Below are positions 1 to 7,962 of a stretch of 42,159 nucleotides of DNA, piece by piece (within the stretch, counting starts at the first letter, position 1; every line of letters starts with the position of its first letter). Made by a program: the position numbers and the translations under genes. Source of the stretch: Erysipelotrichaceae bacterium (GTDB lineage Bacteria > Bacillota_I > Bacilli_A > Erysipelotrichales > Erysipelotrichaceae); NCBI GenBank assembly GCA_030528645.1, contig JAUMYM010000012.1:1-42159 (forward strand), in the 5' to 3' direction. The notes under the pieces were generated by a model. The model made no database searches and was not told the DNA's origin. It worked only from the letters and a program-made list of their open reading frames with translations.

Positions 1-9
1 GTTTTCTCT

Positions 10-37
10 AAAGATATCTTTTGATATCTTTTTTATT
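10..37 (+). terminator. Rho-independent terminator of an upstream gene
   Basis: A 9-bp perfect stem (10-18 with 23-31) with a TTTT loop runs into a T tract. It probably ends a gene lying to the left of the window. Confidence 0.7.
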
Positions 38-42
38 TTATG

Positions 43-51
43 TGGTATAAT
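43..51 (+). promoter_or_regulatory. Extended -10 promoter for the Spx-like operon
   Basis: TATAAT at 46-51 is preceded by TGG (43-45), an extended -10. The best -35-like hexamer, TTGATA at 21-26, has a long 19-base spacer and overlaps the preceding terminator, so the extended -10 probably carries most of the strength. Confidence 0.5.
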
Positions 52-77
52 TTTTCTAATAATAAGGAGGATTGTAA

Positions 78-422
78 ATGTTATTTCTATGTTATTCAAA
101 ATGTTCTACTTGTAAAAAAGCACAGAACCATCTTGATGAAAAAAAGCTAAAGTACACACTAAGAGATATAAAAGAACATAATCCTAGCAAAGAAGAACTA
201 AGGGAATGGATTTTGAAAAGTGGCTTGGCAATTGATAAGTTTTTTAATACATCAGGTTTAAAGTATAAAGAATTAAACTTATCTCAAAGAAAAAAAGATA
301 TGTCTTTTGATGAAAAACTTGAACTATTATCACAAGATGGCATGTTAGTAAAACGCCCAATACTTGTAAAAGGTAATAAAGTACTTATTGGCTATAAACA
401 AGAGGAATATCAAGCACTATAA
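78..422 (+). CDS. Spx/ArsC-family thioredoxin-fold protein
   Basis: This 114-residue protein belongs to the ArsC/Spx/YffB family of small cytoplasmic proteins with a thioredoxin-like fold. A CSTC (CxxC) redox pair sits at residues 9-12, just after the first beta strand, and an 'LVKRPILV' segment near residues 91-98 matches the conserved Arg-Pro region of the family. It is shorter than typical Spx (about 131 residues), so either an RNA-polymerase-binding redox regulator or an arsenate-reductase-like enzyme is possible; sequence alone does not decide. An AAGGAGG-type ribosome site (around 64-70) supports the start. It overlaps the next gene by one base and appears to lead a three-gene operon. 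Confidence 0.8.
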   Translation: MLFLCYSKCSTCKKAQNHLDEKKLKYTLRDIKEHNPSKEELREWILKSGLAIDKFFNTSGLKYKELNLSQRKKDMSFDEKLELLSQDGMLVKRPILVKGNKVLIGYKQEEYQAL

Positions 423-1006
423 TGACATCACTGAAAGAATATGCCAAAACACATCAAGTACCAATCATTCAAGAGGAAGGCTTAGTATTTTTATTAAAGA
501 CAATTCAAGAACATCATTGTAAACACATCTTAGAATTAGGTAGTGCCATAGGATACTCAGCTATACAAATGGCAAAACTCGATAAAGATATTAAGATTGT
601 TACAATTGAGAAAAAGGAAGAACTTTATCATCAAGCAAAAAAGAACATTACACAGGAACATCTACAAGATCAAATAACGATTCATAATAGAAATATTGAT
701 GATTTTGAAACAGATGAACTATTTGATTTTATATTTGTAGATGCAGCCAAAGCACAATATGGAAAATATCTTGAGAAATTTAAAAAGAACTTAACACAAG
801 GTGGAATCTTCTTCTTTGATAACTTAGCATTTCATGGATTGGTTAAACATCCAGAATTGTGTAAGAGTCGAAATACCAGACAGCTTGTCAAGAAAATTAA
901 GAAGTTTGTAGAAGAAACATTGGAACATCCAAATTATAGTTGTAACTATTATCCAGATATTGGAGATGGTATAATGATATTGAAAATAAAGGAGAACACA
1001 TTATGA
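422..1006 (+). CDS. trmR: SAM-dependent O-methyltransferase, TrmR/YrrM-like
   Basis: A 194-residue class I methyltransferase of the bacterial YrrM/TrmR (COMT-like) family. The SAM-binding motif I is 'LELGSAIGYSA', an acidic residue follows in 'IVTIEKKEE', the metal/catalytic region is 'DFIFVDAAKAQYGKYL', and 'FFDNLAFHG' matches the family's conserved 'DN' strand. TrmR in Bacillus subtilis methylates 5-hydroxyuridine in the tRNA wobble position, and that role is inferred here from similarity only. Length is slightly short for the family (about 210-220). The gene overlaps its downstream neighbour by four bases (ATGA), so the two are translationally coupled. Confidence 0.8.
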   Translation: MTSLKEYAKTHQVPIIQEEGLVFLLKTIQEHHCKHILELGSAIGYSAIQMAKLDKDIKIVTIEKKEELYHQAKKNITQEHLQDQITIHNRNIDDFETDELFDFIFVDAAKAQYGKYLEKFKKNLTQGGIFFFDNLAFHGLVKHPELCKSRNTRQLVKKIKKFVEETLEHPNYSCNYYPDIGDGIMILKIKENTL

Positions 1007-1761
1007 AATTTAAAACATTAGTTGGTTTAGCAGCCATCGCATCTGCAGCAGTTTACTTAGTAAAGAAGTTTGTTAAAGTGGAAGTAGAAGTAAAAGAAGA
1101 CGGCGAAGAAAAAATCCTTCACACGATTGAAGAAACACAAGAAGACGAAGAAGCACAACAGTGTACGTTGCATGAGGAAAGTTGTGGCTGTAGCCTTGTA
1201 GATCAAAGTGAAGAGACATGTGGATGTCACCATGAAGAAGAAACATGCGGTTGTCATCACGAAGAAGAAACATGTGAATGTCACCATGAAGAAGAAGCTC
1301 CTCATGAATGTTGTGATGGAAATGATGAAGCATGTCAATGCAGTTGTCATTATGAAGAACAACCATCTTTTGCTAAACCGGAAGTAAAAGAGGAACCTGT
1401 TTTTCATCAAAATGAAGCTTATCAGTTTGAACATCATGAAACCTATACAAATTTAGATGAAAATTTTAAGTCTTTGATTTTAAATCAAAAAGAAGCCTAT
1501 AATCATGAATATCCAATTGGCAGTCATATCAATGTATATCACCATATGAAGTTTGAAAATACAAATGATTTATATCACTTTGTAGAAGATGCCAAAGGAG
1601 ATGGGTATAGTTGTGATGTGGATGAATATAACCTGACTGTAAAAGTTACAAAAGGTTTATATGTCAATGAAGGTACAATTATTCATAACATTTTAGATGT
1701 TGCGAATCACACAAAAATCTTGCATGGAGAATACTTAGGTTATTCGTTAGAGTTAATTTAA
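1003..1761 (+). CDS. Membrane-anchored Cys/His-repeat protein of unknown function
   Basis: I do not recognise this 252-residue protein. Residues 5-20 form a short hydrophobic N-terminal segment followed by Lys residues, suggesting a membrane anchor. A very acidic stretch follows (28-52). Residues 54-115 hold 14 cysteines and many histidines, including three tandem nine-residue units of the form T-C-x-C-H-H-E-E-E (72-98) and a C-x-C-x-C-H cluster (111-116). From about residue 145 there is a globular-looking, His/Tyr-rich C-terminal domain. The pattern suggests binding of a soft or transition metal, but no known metallothionein or chaperone signature is complete. It overlaps the methyltransferase gene by four bases and ends the operon at a strong terminator. 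Confidence 0.7.
   Translation: MKFKTLVGLAAIASAAVYLVKKFVKVEVEVKEDGEEKILHTIEETQEDEEAQQCTLHEESCGCSLVDQSEETCGCHHEEETCGCHHEEETCECHHEEEAPHECCDGNDEACQCSCHYEEQPSFAKPEVKEEPVFHQNEAYQFEHHETYTNLDENFKSLILNQKEAYNHEYPIGSHINVYHHMKFENTNDLYHFVEDAKGDGYSCDVDEYNLTVKVTKGLYVNEGTIIHNILDVANHTKILHGEYLGYSLELI
1216..1296 (+). repeat. Three tandem 27-bp coding repeats
   Basis: Units at 1216-1242, 1243-1269 and 1270-1296 each encode T-C-[GE]-C-H-H-E-E-E. They differ at a few bases, mostly synonymous (CAC CAT versus CAT CAC, TGT versus TGC). This suggests protein-level conservation after duplication rather than very recent expansion. Confidence 0.9.
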
Positions 1762-1790
1762 AATATCAGTAAAATTACTGATATTTTTTT
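1761..1790 (+). terminator. Rho-independent terminator
   Basis: A 12-bp perfect inverted repeat (1761-1772 with 1775-1786) is followed by a T run. It begins within the stop codon of the Cys/His-repeat gene and ends the first operon. Confidence 0.85.
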
Positions 1791-1842
1791 TATAAGACAT
1801 ACTCTTTATGATAAAATAATGAGTAAGAAAAGGAGATAGGAA

Positions 1843-4800
1843 ATGAATATAAGAAAGATTCTATTAGTAGTATTAGCTAGTATTTTTTTATTTGGTGCTA
1901 GTATAAAAAGTAATGAGTTAAAAGCCTTTAATAATCAAACCATTACTGGTAATGTTGCTCCTGAGGGGAAAGTGTATATTTATTTTGAAGGGCAAGGAAT
2001 TACCAAAGAAAAACAAATCATTTTAGATGAAATTAATAGGATAAGACAAGAAGCTTTTCATGAAGGTTTAGTGAAAGAATATGTAGAAATTAAATGGTCA
2101 AAAGAATTAGAGAAGATTACTGAGATTCGTGCAGTAGAAGCATCTATTCGTCAAGATCATGCTAGACCAAATGGAAGTGATATTCCTTTTGGAGTTACTT
2201 CAAACGGGGTAAGTAGTTACGGTGAAAACTTAGCTTGGAACTTTGAAAGTGATGCCAATACCATCATGAAGTCTATTCAACAGTTTTATGATGAAAAAGC
2301 GGATTATTTACTAAAGTTAAAAGGACAACCACATGATCAAACAGGTCACTATGAGGCACTGATTAATCCTGATTATAACTATACAGCTTTATCTGCGTAT
2401 AAAATTAATGGAGCACGTTATTCTACAACGGCGCAAGCATTTTCTCCATTGCAAGGATTTGATGAAACACAAATTGGTGTTACACAACCAAGTCATGGTG
2501 TGATTGAAGTTATTGATGAAAACATTAACTATGAAGTGGTTGGTGGTAGTCAAGTAGTTGCAGGAGAAAGCATTACATTAGATTTAATGGCTCGTTTTAA
2601 TACATGGAATCGTTTCCCTGCCGGCTTTGATCATTTCATTATTCCTTTAGAAGGAAAAGTAAGAAGTGCCACATGGTCAAGTAGTGCAAATGCGATTGCT
2701 ACAGTGGACAATGGTGTTGTTACTGGGCATGGAAATGGGCAAGTAACGATTTCAGCAGTAGTAAATGGTAAAACATTTACAAAGGTGATTGATGTTGTAG
2801 GGGTTACATCGGTTGAAAACGTACCGATGGTTACAACCGAATCAGGAACCTATCCAAACTTACCACAAACTGTGAAGGCTACATGGTCAAACCAAAGTCA
2901 AACGGATGAACAAGTTCATTGGGATGCAGTAAGTGAAGATGATTATACATCGATGGTAGAAAAAACGATTACTGTAACAGGTCGTATTGATAAGTACGAC
3001 CAACCAATACAAGTACAAGTACTAATAAAGGCGCCAAGAGTTACTAAGGCATTGGATGCTGCACGTGTTGAAACAGAATTTAGAGTAAAACCAGTTCTTC
3101 CAACAACAACAGAAGTGGTATGGAGTAATGGACGTAAAACAGTAGAACAAGTTGTGTGGTCAGAAATGAATCCACAAGATTATAATCAAACACCTAATCG
3201 TACTTTTAAAGTGTCAGGTACTGTGTTAGGACAAACGGTTTTTGTTGAAGTTTTTGTAAGAGAAGCCGTAGCGAATATTGCCACTTTAAATGATATTCGT
3301 GTTCCATCAGGTACAACTCCAACACTTCCAGCTACTGTAGAGGTACGTTGGTCAAACAATCAAGTGACACAAGAAACAATCACTTGGAATCCATTAAATG
3401 ATGCTGATTTTTCAAGTATTCAAGGTGGTAAAGTTACTGTTACAGGAACGGTTTTAAGTCAACCAATTTCTGTAAATGTAATTGTTGAACCAGCAACCAT
3501 TTTAAATATTAATTATGAAAAAACAGTAACGGTAGATTCTGGTACCTATCCAGTTTTACCAAAAGTAGCAAGTGTAGAATATTCAAATAGAGAAGTTGTA
3601 GAAAAAACAATCACATGGAATCAAGTTCCGGAAAATGTGTATAAAAGTCGTAGTGCTACAAGTGCGACTGTTACAGGAAGTATTGATGGAATTTCTACCG
3701 CTGCAGAAGTAACGGTTCATGTAGTAGCTGCAGTAATCAAAGAAGTTCGTTTAAATCCAACCGAAGTTGTAACAGCGTATAAACAACAACCAGTTTTACC
3801 GGTTAACGCTACTGTTGTTTACAGCAATGGGGATGAAGTAGAAGAGCCTATTCAATGGGATGCTATTGATTCAGCTTTATTACAACATCGTCAAGGGCAT
3901 CGTTTTGAACTATATGGAACAGTTTTAGGGCGTAGAGTAACTTTACAAGTTGTTGTAAATCCTGATCAAATTACAGCAATTGCTCCATTTGCAGATATTA
4001 CCGTAGAATCAGGTGTTAAACCTGTATTACCAAAGAAAGCACAAATTACTTGGGCTGCAGGTGATGTTACAGAGGCAGATGTAACTTGGAATGATGTGCC
4101 GGAAGAATTCTATCTTGCAAAAGAAGGACGTACTTTTGTTGTTGAAGGTCGTGTTGCAAATCAACAAGTATCTGTGAAAGTGATTGTAAAACCAGCTACA
4201 ATTGTACAGGTTGAAGCTCTTGCGATGGTGGTAACTCCTTCAGGGACAAAACCGGTATTACCAAAAACAGCGAAAGTTCTTTGGTCAAATGCCGAAGTAG
4301 TTGATGAAGTAATTACTTGGAATGATATTCCCGAGTCTTTATATAAAAATCGTGCCGGTGGACACTTTGAGGCTGTAGGGCGTGTTTTGGGTAATAACGA
4401 AATAAAAGTACAAGTTCAAGTAACTCCGGCGGTGGTTGAACAGATTGAACATGTAGAAGAGATTCGTGTTGCAAATGGTATCAAACCAACATTACCAACG
4501 AATGCACAAGTACGTTGGTCAAATCAAGAAAGTGAAACACATACCATCACATGGCAAGATGTACCGGAAGCTATTTATAAAAATCGTAAAGGTGCTTCAA
4601 CCATTGTCAATGGTCGTATTGATGCATTAAATGTGAATACGGCAATCAAGGTAATTGTTGAACCTGCAAGCTTTACAGTAGGAAATGTAGATGTAACGGT
4701 ATTACATGGACTGCCTGTTCACTTACCAACTACAGTTGAAATTACATGGTCAAACAATGATAAAGAAACATTAGCTATCACAGTAGAAGAAATTAAAAGT

Positions 4801-5424
4801 AATGTATATCCATTAGATCAAGCAACATCGTTTACATTAATGGCTACGATTACAGAATTAAATCATCAATTTCCAATTCGTGTCCATGTAAAACCATTAA
4901 AATCAGACTCACATAAAATCAATGTAAAAGTATTAAATGGAAATGCTGATGTATCATCAACATTAGTTGTTAAGAAGATAGAAGAAAAACTAGGTACATC
5001 AACATTAGAAAACAGTGATTTATATGACATTGTTGTTGCAGATCAAAATGGGAATAGTGTTAATTTTGTAGGGAATGCTGAAGTATATTTGCCAATTGAA
5101 GCAGGACGTGTGGTAGAGAAGGCTTATTATGTGGATGATGCAAATAATACACAAGAAGTTCCATATGTAATAGTAGGTAATTTTGCAAAATTAAGTGTTA
5201 CTCACTTTAGTAAGTATGGAATTACATATAAACCAAAGGTAGTAAATCCTAATTTAAATAAACCTTCTATTACAGTACAACCAAATACGCCAGAGTCAAA
5301 ACCATTTATTAAACCAAACGTTGTTAAAACACAAGATTCAACAAGTATAGGCTTCTATGTTATGGTATTGTCAATGAGTGTAGCTTGTCTATTTGTAGTG
5401 AAGAAACAAAAAGAATCTCATTAA
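1843..5424 (+). CDS. Large secreted surface protein: CAP domain plus nine Ig-like repeats
   Basis: This 1193-residue protein begins with a signal peptide (Lys/Arg then a hydrophobic core, residues 1-22). Residues about 57-200 form a CAP/SCP-PR1-type domain with the expected 'DHARPNG', 'GENLAW' (E128) and 'TGHYEALINP' (H169) segments. A Big_2-like domain follows (about 272-318), then nine Ig-like (Big_4-type) repeats of about 77 residues (322-1018), each with a '[VK]P.LP' strand and a WSN/YSN turn. After a further domain (1022-1128) comes a Pro/Asn-rich linker. The tail is V-K-T-Q-D (1161-1165), a hydrophobic stretch (1167-1186) and KKQK. This resembles a sortase signal of the VKTGD type but lacks LPXTG. 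It is a single-gene unit between two terminators; its ligand is unknown and adhesion or wall association is inferred. The start has a GGAGAT-type ribosome site. Confidence 0.85.
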   Translation: MNIRKILLVVLASIFLFGASIKSNELKAFNNQTITGNVAPEGKVYIYFEGQGITKEKQIILDEINRIRQEAFHEGLVKEYVEIKWSKELEKITEIRAVEASIRQDHARPNGSDIPFGVTSNGVSSYGENLAWNFESDANTIMKSIQQFYDEKADYLLKLKGQPHDQTGHYEALINPDYNYTALSAYKINGARYSTTAQAFSPLQGFDETQIGVTQPSHGVIEVIDENINYEVVGGSQVVAGESITLDLMARFNTWNRFPAGFDHFIIPLEGKVRSATWSSSANAIATVDNGVVTGHGNGQVTISAVVNGKTFTKVIDVVGVTSVENVPMVTTESGTYPNLPQTVKATWSNQSQTDEQVHWDAVSEDDYTSMVEKTITVTGRIDKYDQPIQVQVLIKAPRVTKALDAARVETEFRVKPVLPTTTEVVWSNGRKTVEQVVWSEMNPQDYNQTPNRTFKVSGTVLGQTVFVEVFVREAVANIATLNDIRVPSGTTPTLPATVEVRWSNNQVTQETITWNPLNDADFSSIQGGKVTVTGTVLSQPISVNVIVEPATILNINYEKTVTVDSGTYPVLPKVASVEYSNREVVEKTITWNQVPENVYKSRSATSATVTGSIDGISTAAEVTVHVVAAVIKEVRLNPTEVVTAYKQQPVLPVNATVVYSNGDEVEEPIQWDAIDSALLQHRQGHRFELYGTVLGRRVTLQVVVNPDQITAIAPFADITVESGVKPVLPKKAQITWAAGDVTEADVTWNDVPEEFYLAKEGRTFVVEGRVANQQVSVKVIVKPATIVQVEALAMVVTPSGTKPVLPKTAKVLWSNAEVVDEVITWNDIPESLYKNRAGGHFEAVGRVLGNNEIKVQVQVTPAVVEQIEHVEEIRVANGIKPTLPTNAQVRWSNQESETHTITWQDVPEAIYKNRKGASTIVNGRIDALNVNTAIKVIVEPASFTVGNVDVTVLHGLPVHLPTTVEITWSNNDKETLAITVEEIKSNVYPLDQATSFTLMATITELNHQFPIRVHVKPLKSDSHKINVKVLNGNADVSSTLVVKKIEEKLGTSTLENSDLYDIVVADQNGNSVNFVGNAEVYLPIEAGRVVEKAYYVDDANNTQEVPYVIVGNFAKLSVTHFSKYGITYKPKVVNPNLNKPSITVQPNTPESKPFIKPNVVKTQDSTSIGFYVMVLSMSVACLFVVKKQKESH
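2806..4896 (+). repeat. Nine Ig-like repeats within the surface protein
   Basis: The WSN-type turn recurs at residues about 349, 428, 504, 581, 661, 738, 814, 893 and 970, spaced 76-80 residues apart. The repeats are diverged at both DNA and protein level. The sixth has WAAG instead of WSN, and the ninth has lost the Trp of the later 'ITW' strand. Confidence 0.85.
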
Positions 5425-5449
5425 GCTTTGCATAATGCAAAGCTTTTTT
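5423..5449 (+). terminator. Rho-independent terminator
   Basis: The stem at 5423-5431 pairs with 5437-5445 around an ATAAT loop and is followed by six Ts. It overlaps the stop codon of the surface-protein gene. Confidence 0.85.
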
Positions 5450-5458
5450 GTGTAATAT

Positions 5459-5487
5459 TTGTCACTGCTTTAATGTTGTTGTATAAT
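5459..5487 (+). promoter_or_regulatory. SigA-type promoter for ecfA1-ecfA2-ecfT-truA
   Basis: TTGTCA (5459-5464), a 17-base spacer and a perfect TATAAT (5482-5487) lie 25 bases before the first start codon. This is a strong housekeeping promoter. Confidence 0.8.
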
Positions 5488-5511
5488 GAATTGGCTTAGA
5501 AAAGGTGTTAT

Positions 5512-6339
5512 ATGGAATTTATTGAAGTAAAAAATTTACATTTTCATTATGATAGTGAAAGTCATGCGGTAAATGATGTTTCTTTTGGTATTCCAAAAGG
5601 AAGTTATACAACCATCATCGGACATAATGGTTCTGGTAAAAGTACAATTGCAAAATTATTGGTAGGTTTATTAGAATTGGAATCTGGTGAGATTTATGTA
5701 GATGGCTTGTTACTAAATTTAGAAACGATAAATGCTATTAGAAATAAAGTTGGAATTGTATTTCAAAATCCGGATAATCAATTTATTGGATCTACGGTTC
5801 GTGATGATATTGCCTTTGGTTTAGAGAATCGTTGTGTAAAGCCGAAAGATATGGAAGATATTATTGTTAACTATGCTTCAAAGGTAAATATGGAAAGCTA
5901 TCTTGATAGTGAACCAACAAAACTATCAGGTGGGCAAAAACAACGTGTTGCCATTGCAGGTGTTTTAGCGATGCATCCAGAAATCATTATTTTTGATGAA
6001 AGTACAAGTATGTTAGATCCACAAGGGAAAGAAGATATTAATAAGGTGATTCGTCAATTGCATGCAGATCAAAATCTTACTATTATCTCCATTACGCATG
6101 ATATTGAAGAAGTGAGTAAGAGTGATTATGTCATTGTCATGAATCAAGGTAAAGTTGCAAAAGTAGGAAAACCCAGCGAAGTTTTATTGGATGAGGCTTT
6201 TTTAACAGGTATGCAGTTAGATATTCCTTTTGCGGTGAAATTATGTTACTTATTAAAAGAGAAGGGTGTTGAAGTTCCTTTAACAATAGATGTAGAAAGG
6301 TTGAAAGAAGAATTATGTCAATTAAATTTGAAAAAGTAA
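5512..6339 (+). CDS. ecfA1: ECF transporter ATPase A1
   Basis: One of the two ATP-hydrolysing subunits of a group II (shared-module) energy-coupling-factor transporter, which drives uptake of vitamins or metal ions through interchangeable S components. This 275-residue ABC ATPase has Walker A 'GHNGSGKST' (about residue 38), Q-loop 'FQNPDNQ', signature 'LSGGQKQR', Walker B ending 'IIIFDES' and the H-loop 'ITHD'. The order A1-A2-T matches Bacillota ECF operons. It overlaps ecfA2 by 25 bases. No S component is encoded here; these are usually scattered elsewhere in the genome. Confidence 0.93.
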   Translation: MEFIEVKNLHFHYDSESHAVNDVSFGIPKGSYTTIIGHNGSGKSTIAKLLVGLLELESGEIYVDGLLLNLETINAIRNKVGIVFQNPDNQFIGSTVRDDIAFGLENRCVKPKDMEDIIVNYASKVNMESYLDSEPTKLSGGQKQRVAIAGVLAMHPEIIIFDESTSMLDPQGKEDINKVIRQLHADQNLTIISITHDIEEVSKSDYVIVMNQGKVAKVGKPSEVLLDEAFLTGMQLDIPFAVKLCYLLKEKGVEVPLTIDVERLKEELCQLNLKK

Positions 6340-7160
6340 ATTATACATATTCCTTGAATACACCTTTTAAATATGTAGCCTTAAAGGACATCAACTTAGA
6401 TATTACACCCGGTAAGGTAACTGCCATCATTGGTGCAACAGGTAGTGGTAAAAGCACATTGGTACAACATTTAAATGCATTATTAATTCCGACAAGTGGA
6501 AGTGTAACTGTATTTGATCGTGTTATTTCTAGTTCAGAAAAACCTAAGAAATTAAAAGATTTAAGAAAAAAAGTAGGTTTAGTGTTTCAGTTTCCGGAAT
6601 ATCAATTGTTTGAAGAAACCGTAGAGAAGGATATTAGTTTTGGTCCTAAGAATTTTAATATGGAAGAGATTGAAAAGCGTGCTTTGGATTGTTTAAAGTT
6701 AGTGGCTTTAGATCCAAACATTAAACATAAAAGTCCATTGGATTTATCCGGTGGACAAAAACGTCGTGTAGCAATTGCTGGTATTTTAGCTATGGATCCT
6801 GATGTCTTGGTATTAGATGAACCAACGGCAGGTCTTGATCCTAAAGGGGCAAAAGATATGATGGATTTATTTAAATCTATTAATCAAACGATGAAGAAAA
6901 CGATTATCATCGTTACCCATGATATGGAACATGTATTGAATTATTGTGATGAAGTAGTGGTAATGGATAAAGGAAGTGTTCGTGGGAAATATCAAGTATG
7001 CGAATTCTTTAAAGATACGTCCTTTTTGAAAGAGTTAAAGATTTTGCCGCCAAGTGTCATCCAATTTAAAGAAGCATTGAATGAGTGCGGATTTTCTATT
7101 GGTGAACATGTAGAAGACATTCACTCATTAGCAACTGCAATAGCAAAGGTGGTTTTATAA
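6315..7160 (+). CDS. ecfA2: ECF transporter ATPase A2
   Basis: The second, non-identical ATPase of the ECF module, 281 residues. It has Walker A 'GATGSGKST', the A2-typical Q-loop 'FQFPEYQLF', signature 'LSGGQKRR', Walker B 'VLVLDEPTAGLD' and H-loop 'VTHDM'. The EcfA2 hallmark 'FPEYQLFEETV' distinguishes it from EcfA1. The start lies inside ecfA1, so translation is probably coupled. It pairs with EcfA1 as a heterodimer under EcfT at the inner face of the membrane. Confidence 0.93.
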   Translation: MSIKFEKVNYTYSLNTPFKYVALKDINLDITPGKVTAIIGATGSGKSTLVQHLNALLIPTSGSVTVFDRVISSSEKPKKLKDLRKKVGLVFQFPEYQLFEETVEKDISFGPKNFNMEEIEKRALDCLKLVALDPNIKHKSPLDLSGGQKRRVAIAGILAMDPDVLVLDEPTAGLDPKGAKDMMDLFKSINQTMKKTIIIVTHDMEHVLNYCDEVVVMDKGSVRGKYQVCEFFKDTSFLKELKILPPSVIQFKEALNECGFSIGEHVEDIHSLATAIAKVVL

Positions 7161-7161
7161 G

Positions 7162-7962
7162 ATGGATAATTTAATTCTAGGTAAATATCTTCCTTATGAT
7201 ACCCTTGTGCATCGCTTAGATCCAAGAGCGAAGATTTTAATGATGTTGATGATAATGGTTGCTATTTTTATTCCTGCTGGGTTTTGGGGATATTTGATCA
7301 TTGGTATATTTGCTTTTGTTGGATTAATGCTTTCAAAGATTAAAATAAAATCCATCATTAAGGCATTTAAGCCCATGTGGTTTATGATGCTATTCTTGTT
7401 TGTAATTAATGTATTAGAAATAAAAACAGGGAAGATCTTAGTTGAGTTTAAGTGGTTTACCATTTATGATGATGCTCTTTTTCAAACGTTATATATTATG
7501 GTGCGTCTGTTGTTGATGATCACCATTACAACCATTTTAACCGCAACAACAAAACCCTTGGATTTAACTTTAGCGATTGAAGATTTATTAACCCCTTTTA
7601 AAGTCATTAAAGTTCCAGCACATGAGATTGCGATGATGATTTCCATTGCTTTGCGTTTTATTCCGACATTGATTGAAGAAACACAACGCATTATGAAGGC
7701 ACAGGCAAGTCGTGGGGTGGATTTAGAAGAAGGGAAATTAAAAGAGAAAATCATTGCGATTTTATCTTTGATTGTTCCTTTGTTTGTTACTGCGATACAA
7801 CGTGCTGGAGATTTAGCAAATGCCATGGAGGCAAAGGGATATATTCCAGGGGCAAAGCGTAGTCGTTATAAACAATTAAGGATGAAATCAATGGATTATA
7901 GTTTATTAGGTGTTTGTGCATTGATGATTGTAGCATTGATTGTAGTTGGTCAAGCACTATGA
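7162..7962 (+). CDS. ecfT: ECF transporter transmembrane subunit T
   Basis: The 266-residue membrane scaffold that couples the ATPases to S components. It has several hydrophobic helices in the N-terminal half and a last one near the C terminus. Two coupling-helix motifs are visible: 'QASRGVDLEEG' (Ala-Arg-Gly type) and the degenerate 'MEAKGYIPGAKR'. It begins one base after ecfA2 and its stop overlaps the truA start (ATGA). Confidence 0.92.
   Translation: MDNLILGKYLPYDTLVHRLDPRAKILMMLMIMVAIFIPAGFWGYLIIGIFAFVGLMLSKIKIKSIIKAFKPMWFMMLFLFVINVLEIKTGKILVEFKWFTIYDDALFQTLYIMVRLLLMITITTILTATTKPLDLTLAIEDLLTPFKVIKVPAHEIAMMISIALRFIPTLIEETQRIMKAQASRGVDLEEGKLKEKIIAILSLIVPLFVTAIQRAGDLANAMEAKGYIPGAKRSRYKQLRMKSMDYSLLGVCALMIVALIVVGQAL

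Noticed and set aside
1216-1296. Possible CRISPR-like direct repeats
   Set aside because: Units are contiguous with no spacers, in frame, and encode a repeated peptide.
1057-1437. Long minus-strand open frames opposite the Cys/His-repeat gene
   Set aside because: They are low-complexity Phe/Thr/Met-rich mirror images of the repeats on the coding strand, with no ribosome site.
7914-7958. TTG-initiated 15-residue extension of TruA
   Set aside because: It lies wholly inside ecfT, does not resemble TruA, and the ATG at 7959 gives the conserved N terminus with an ATGA overlap.
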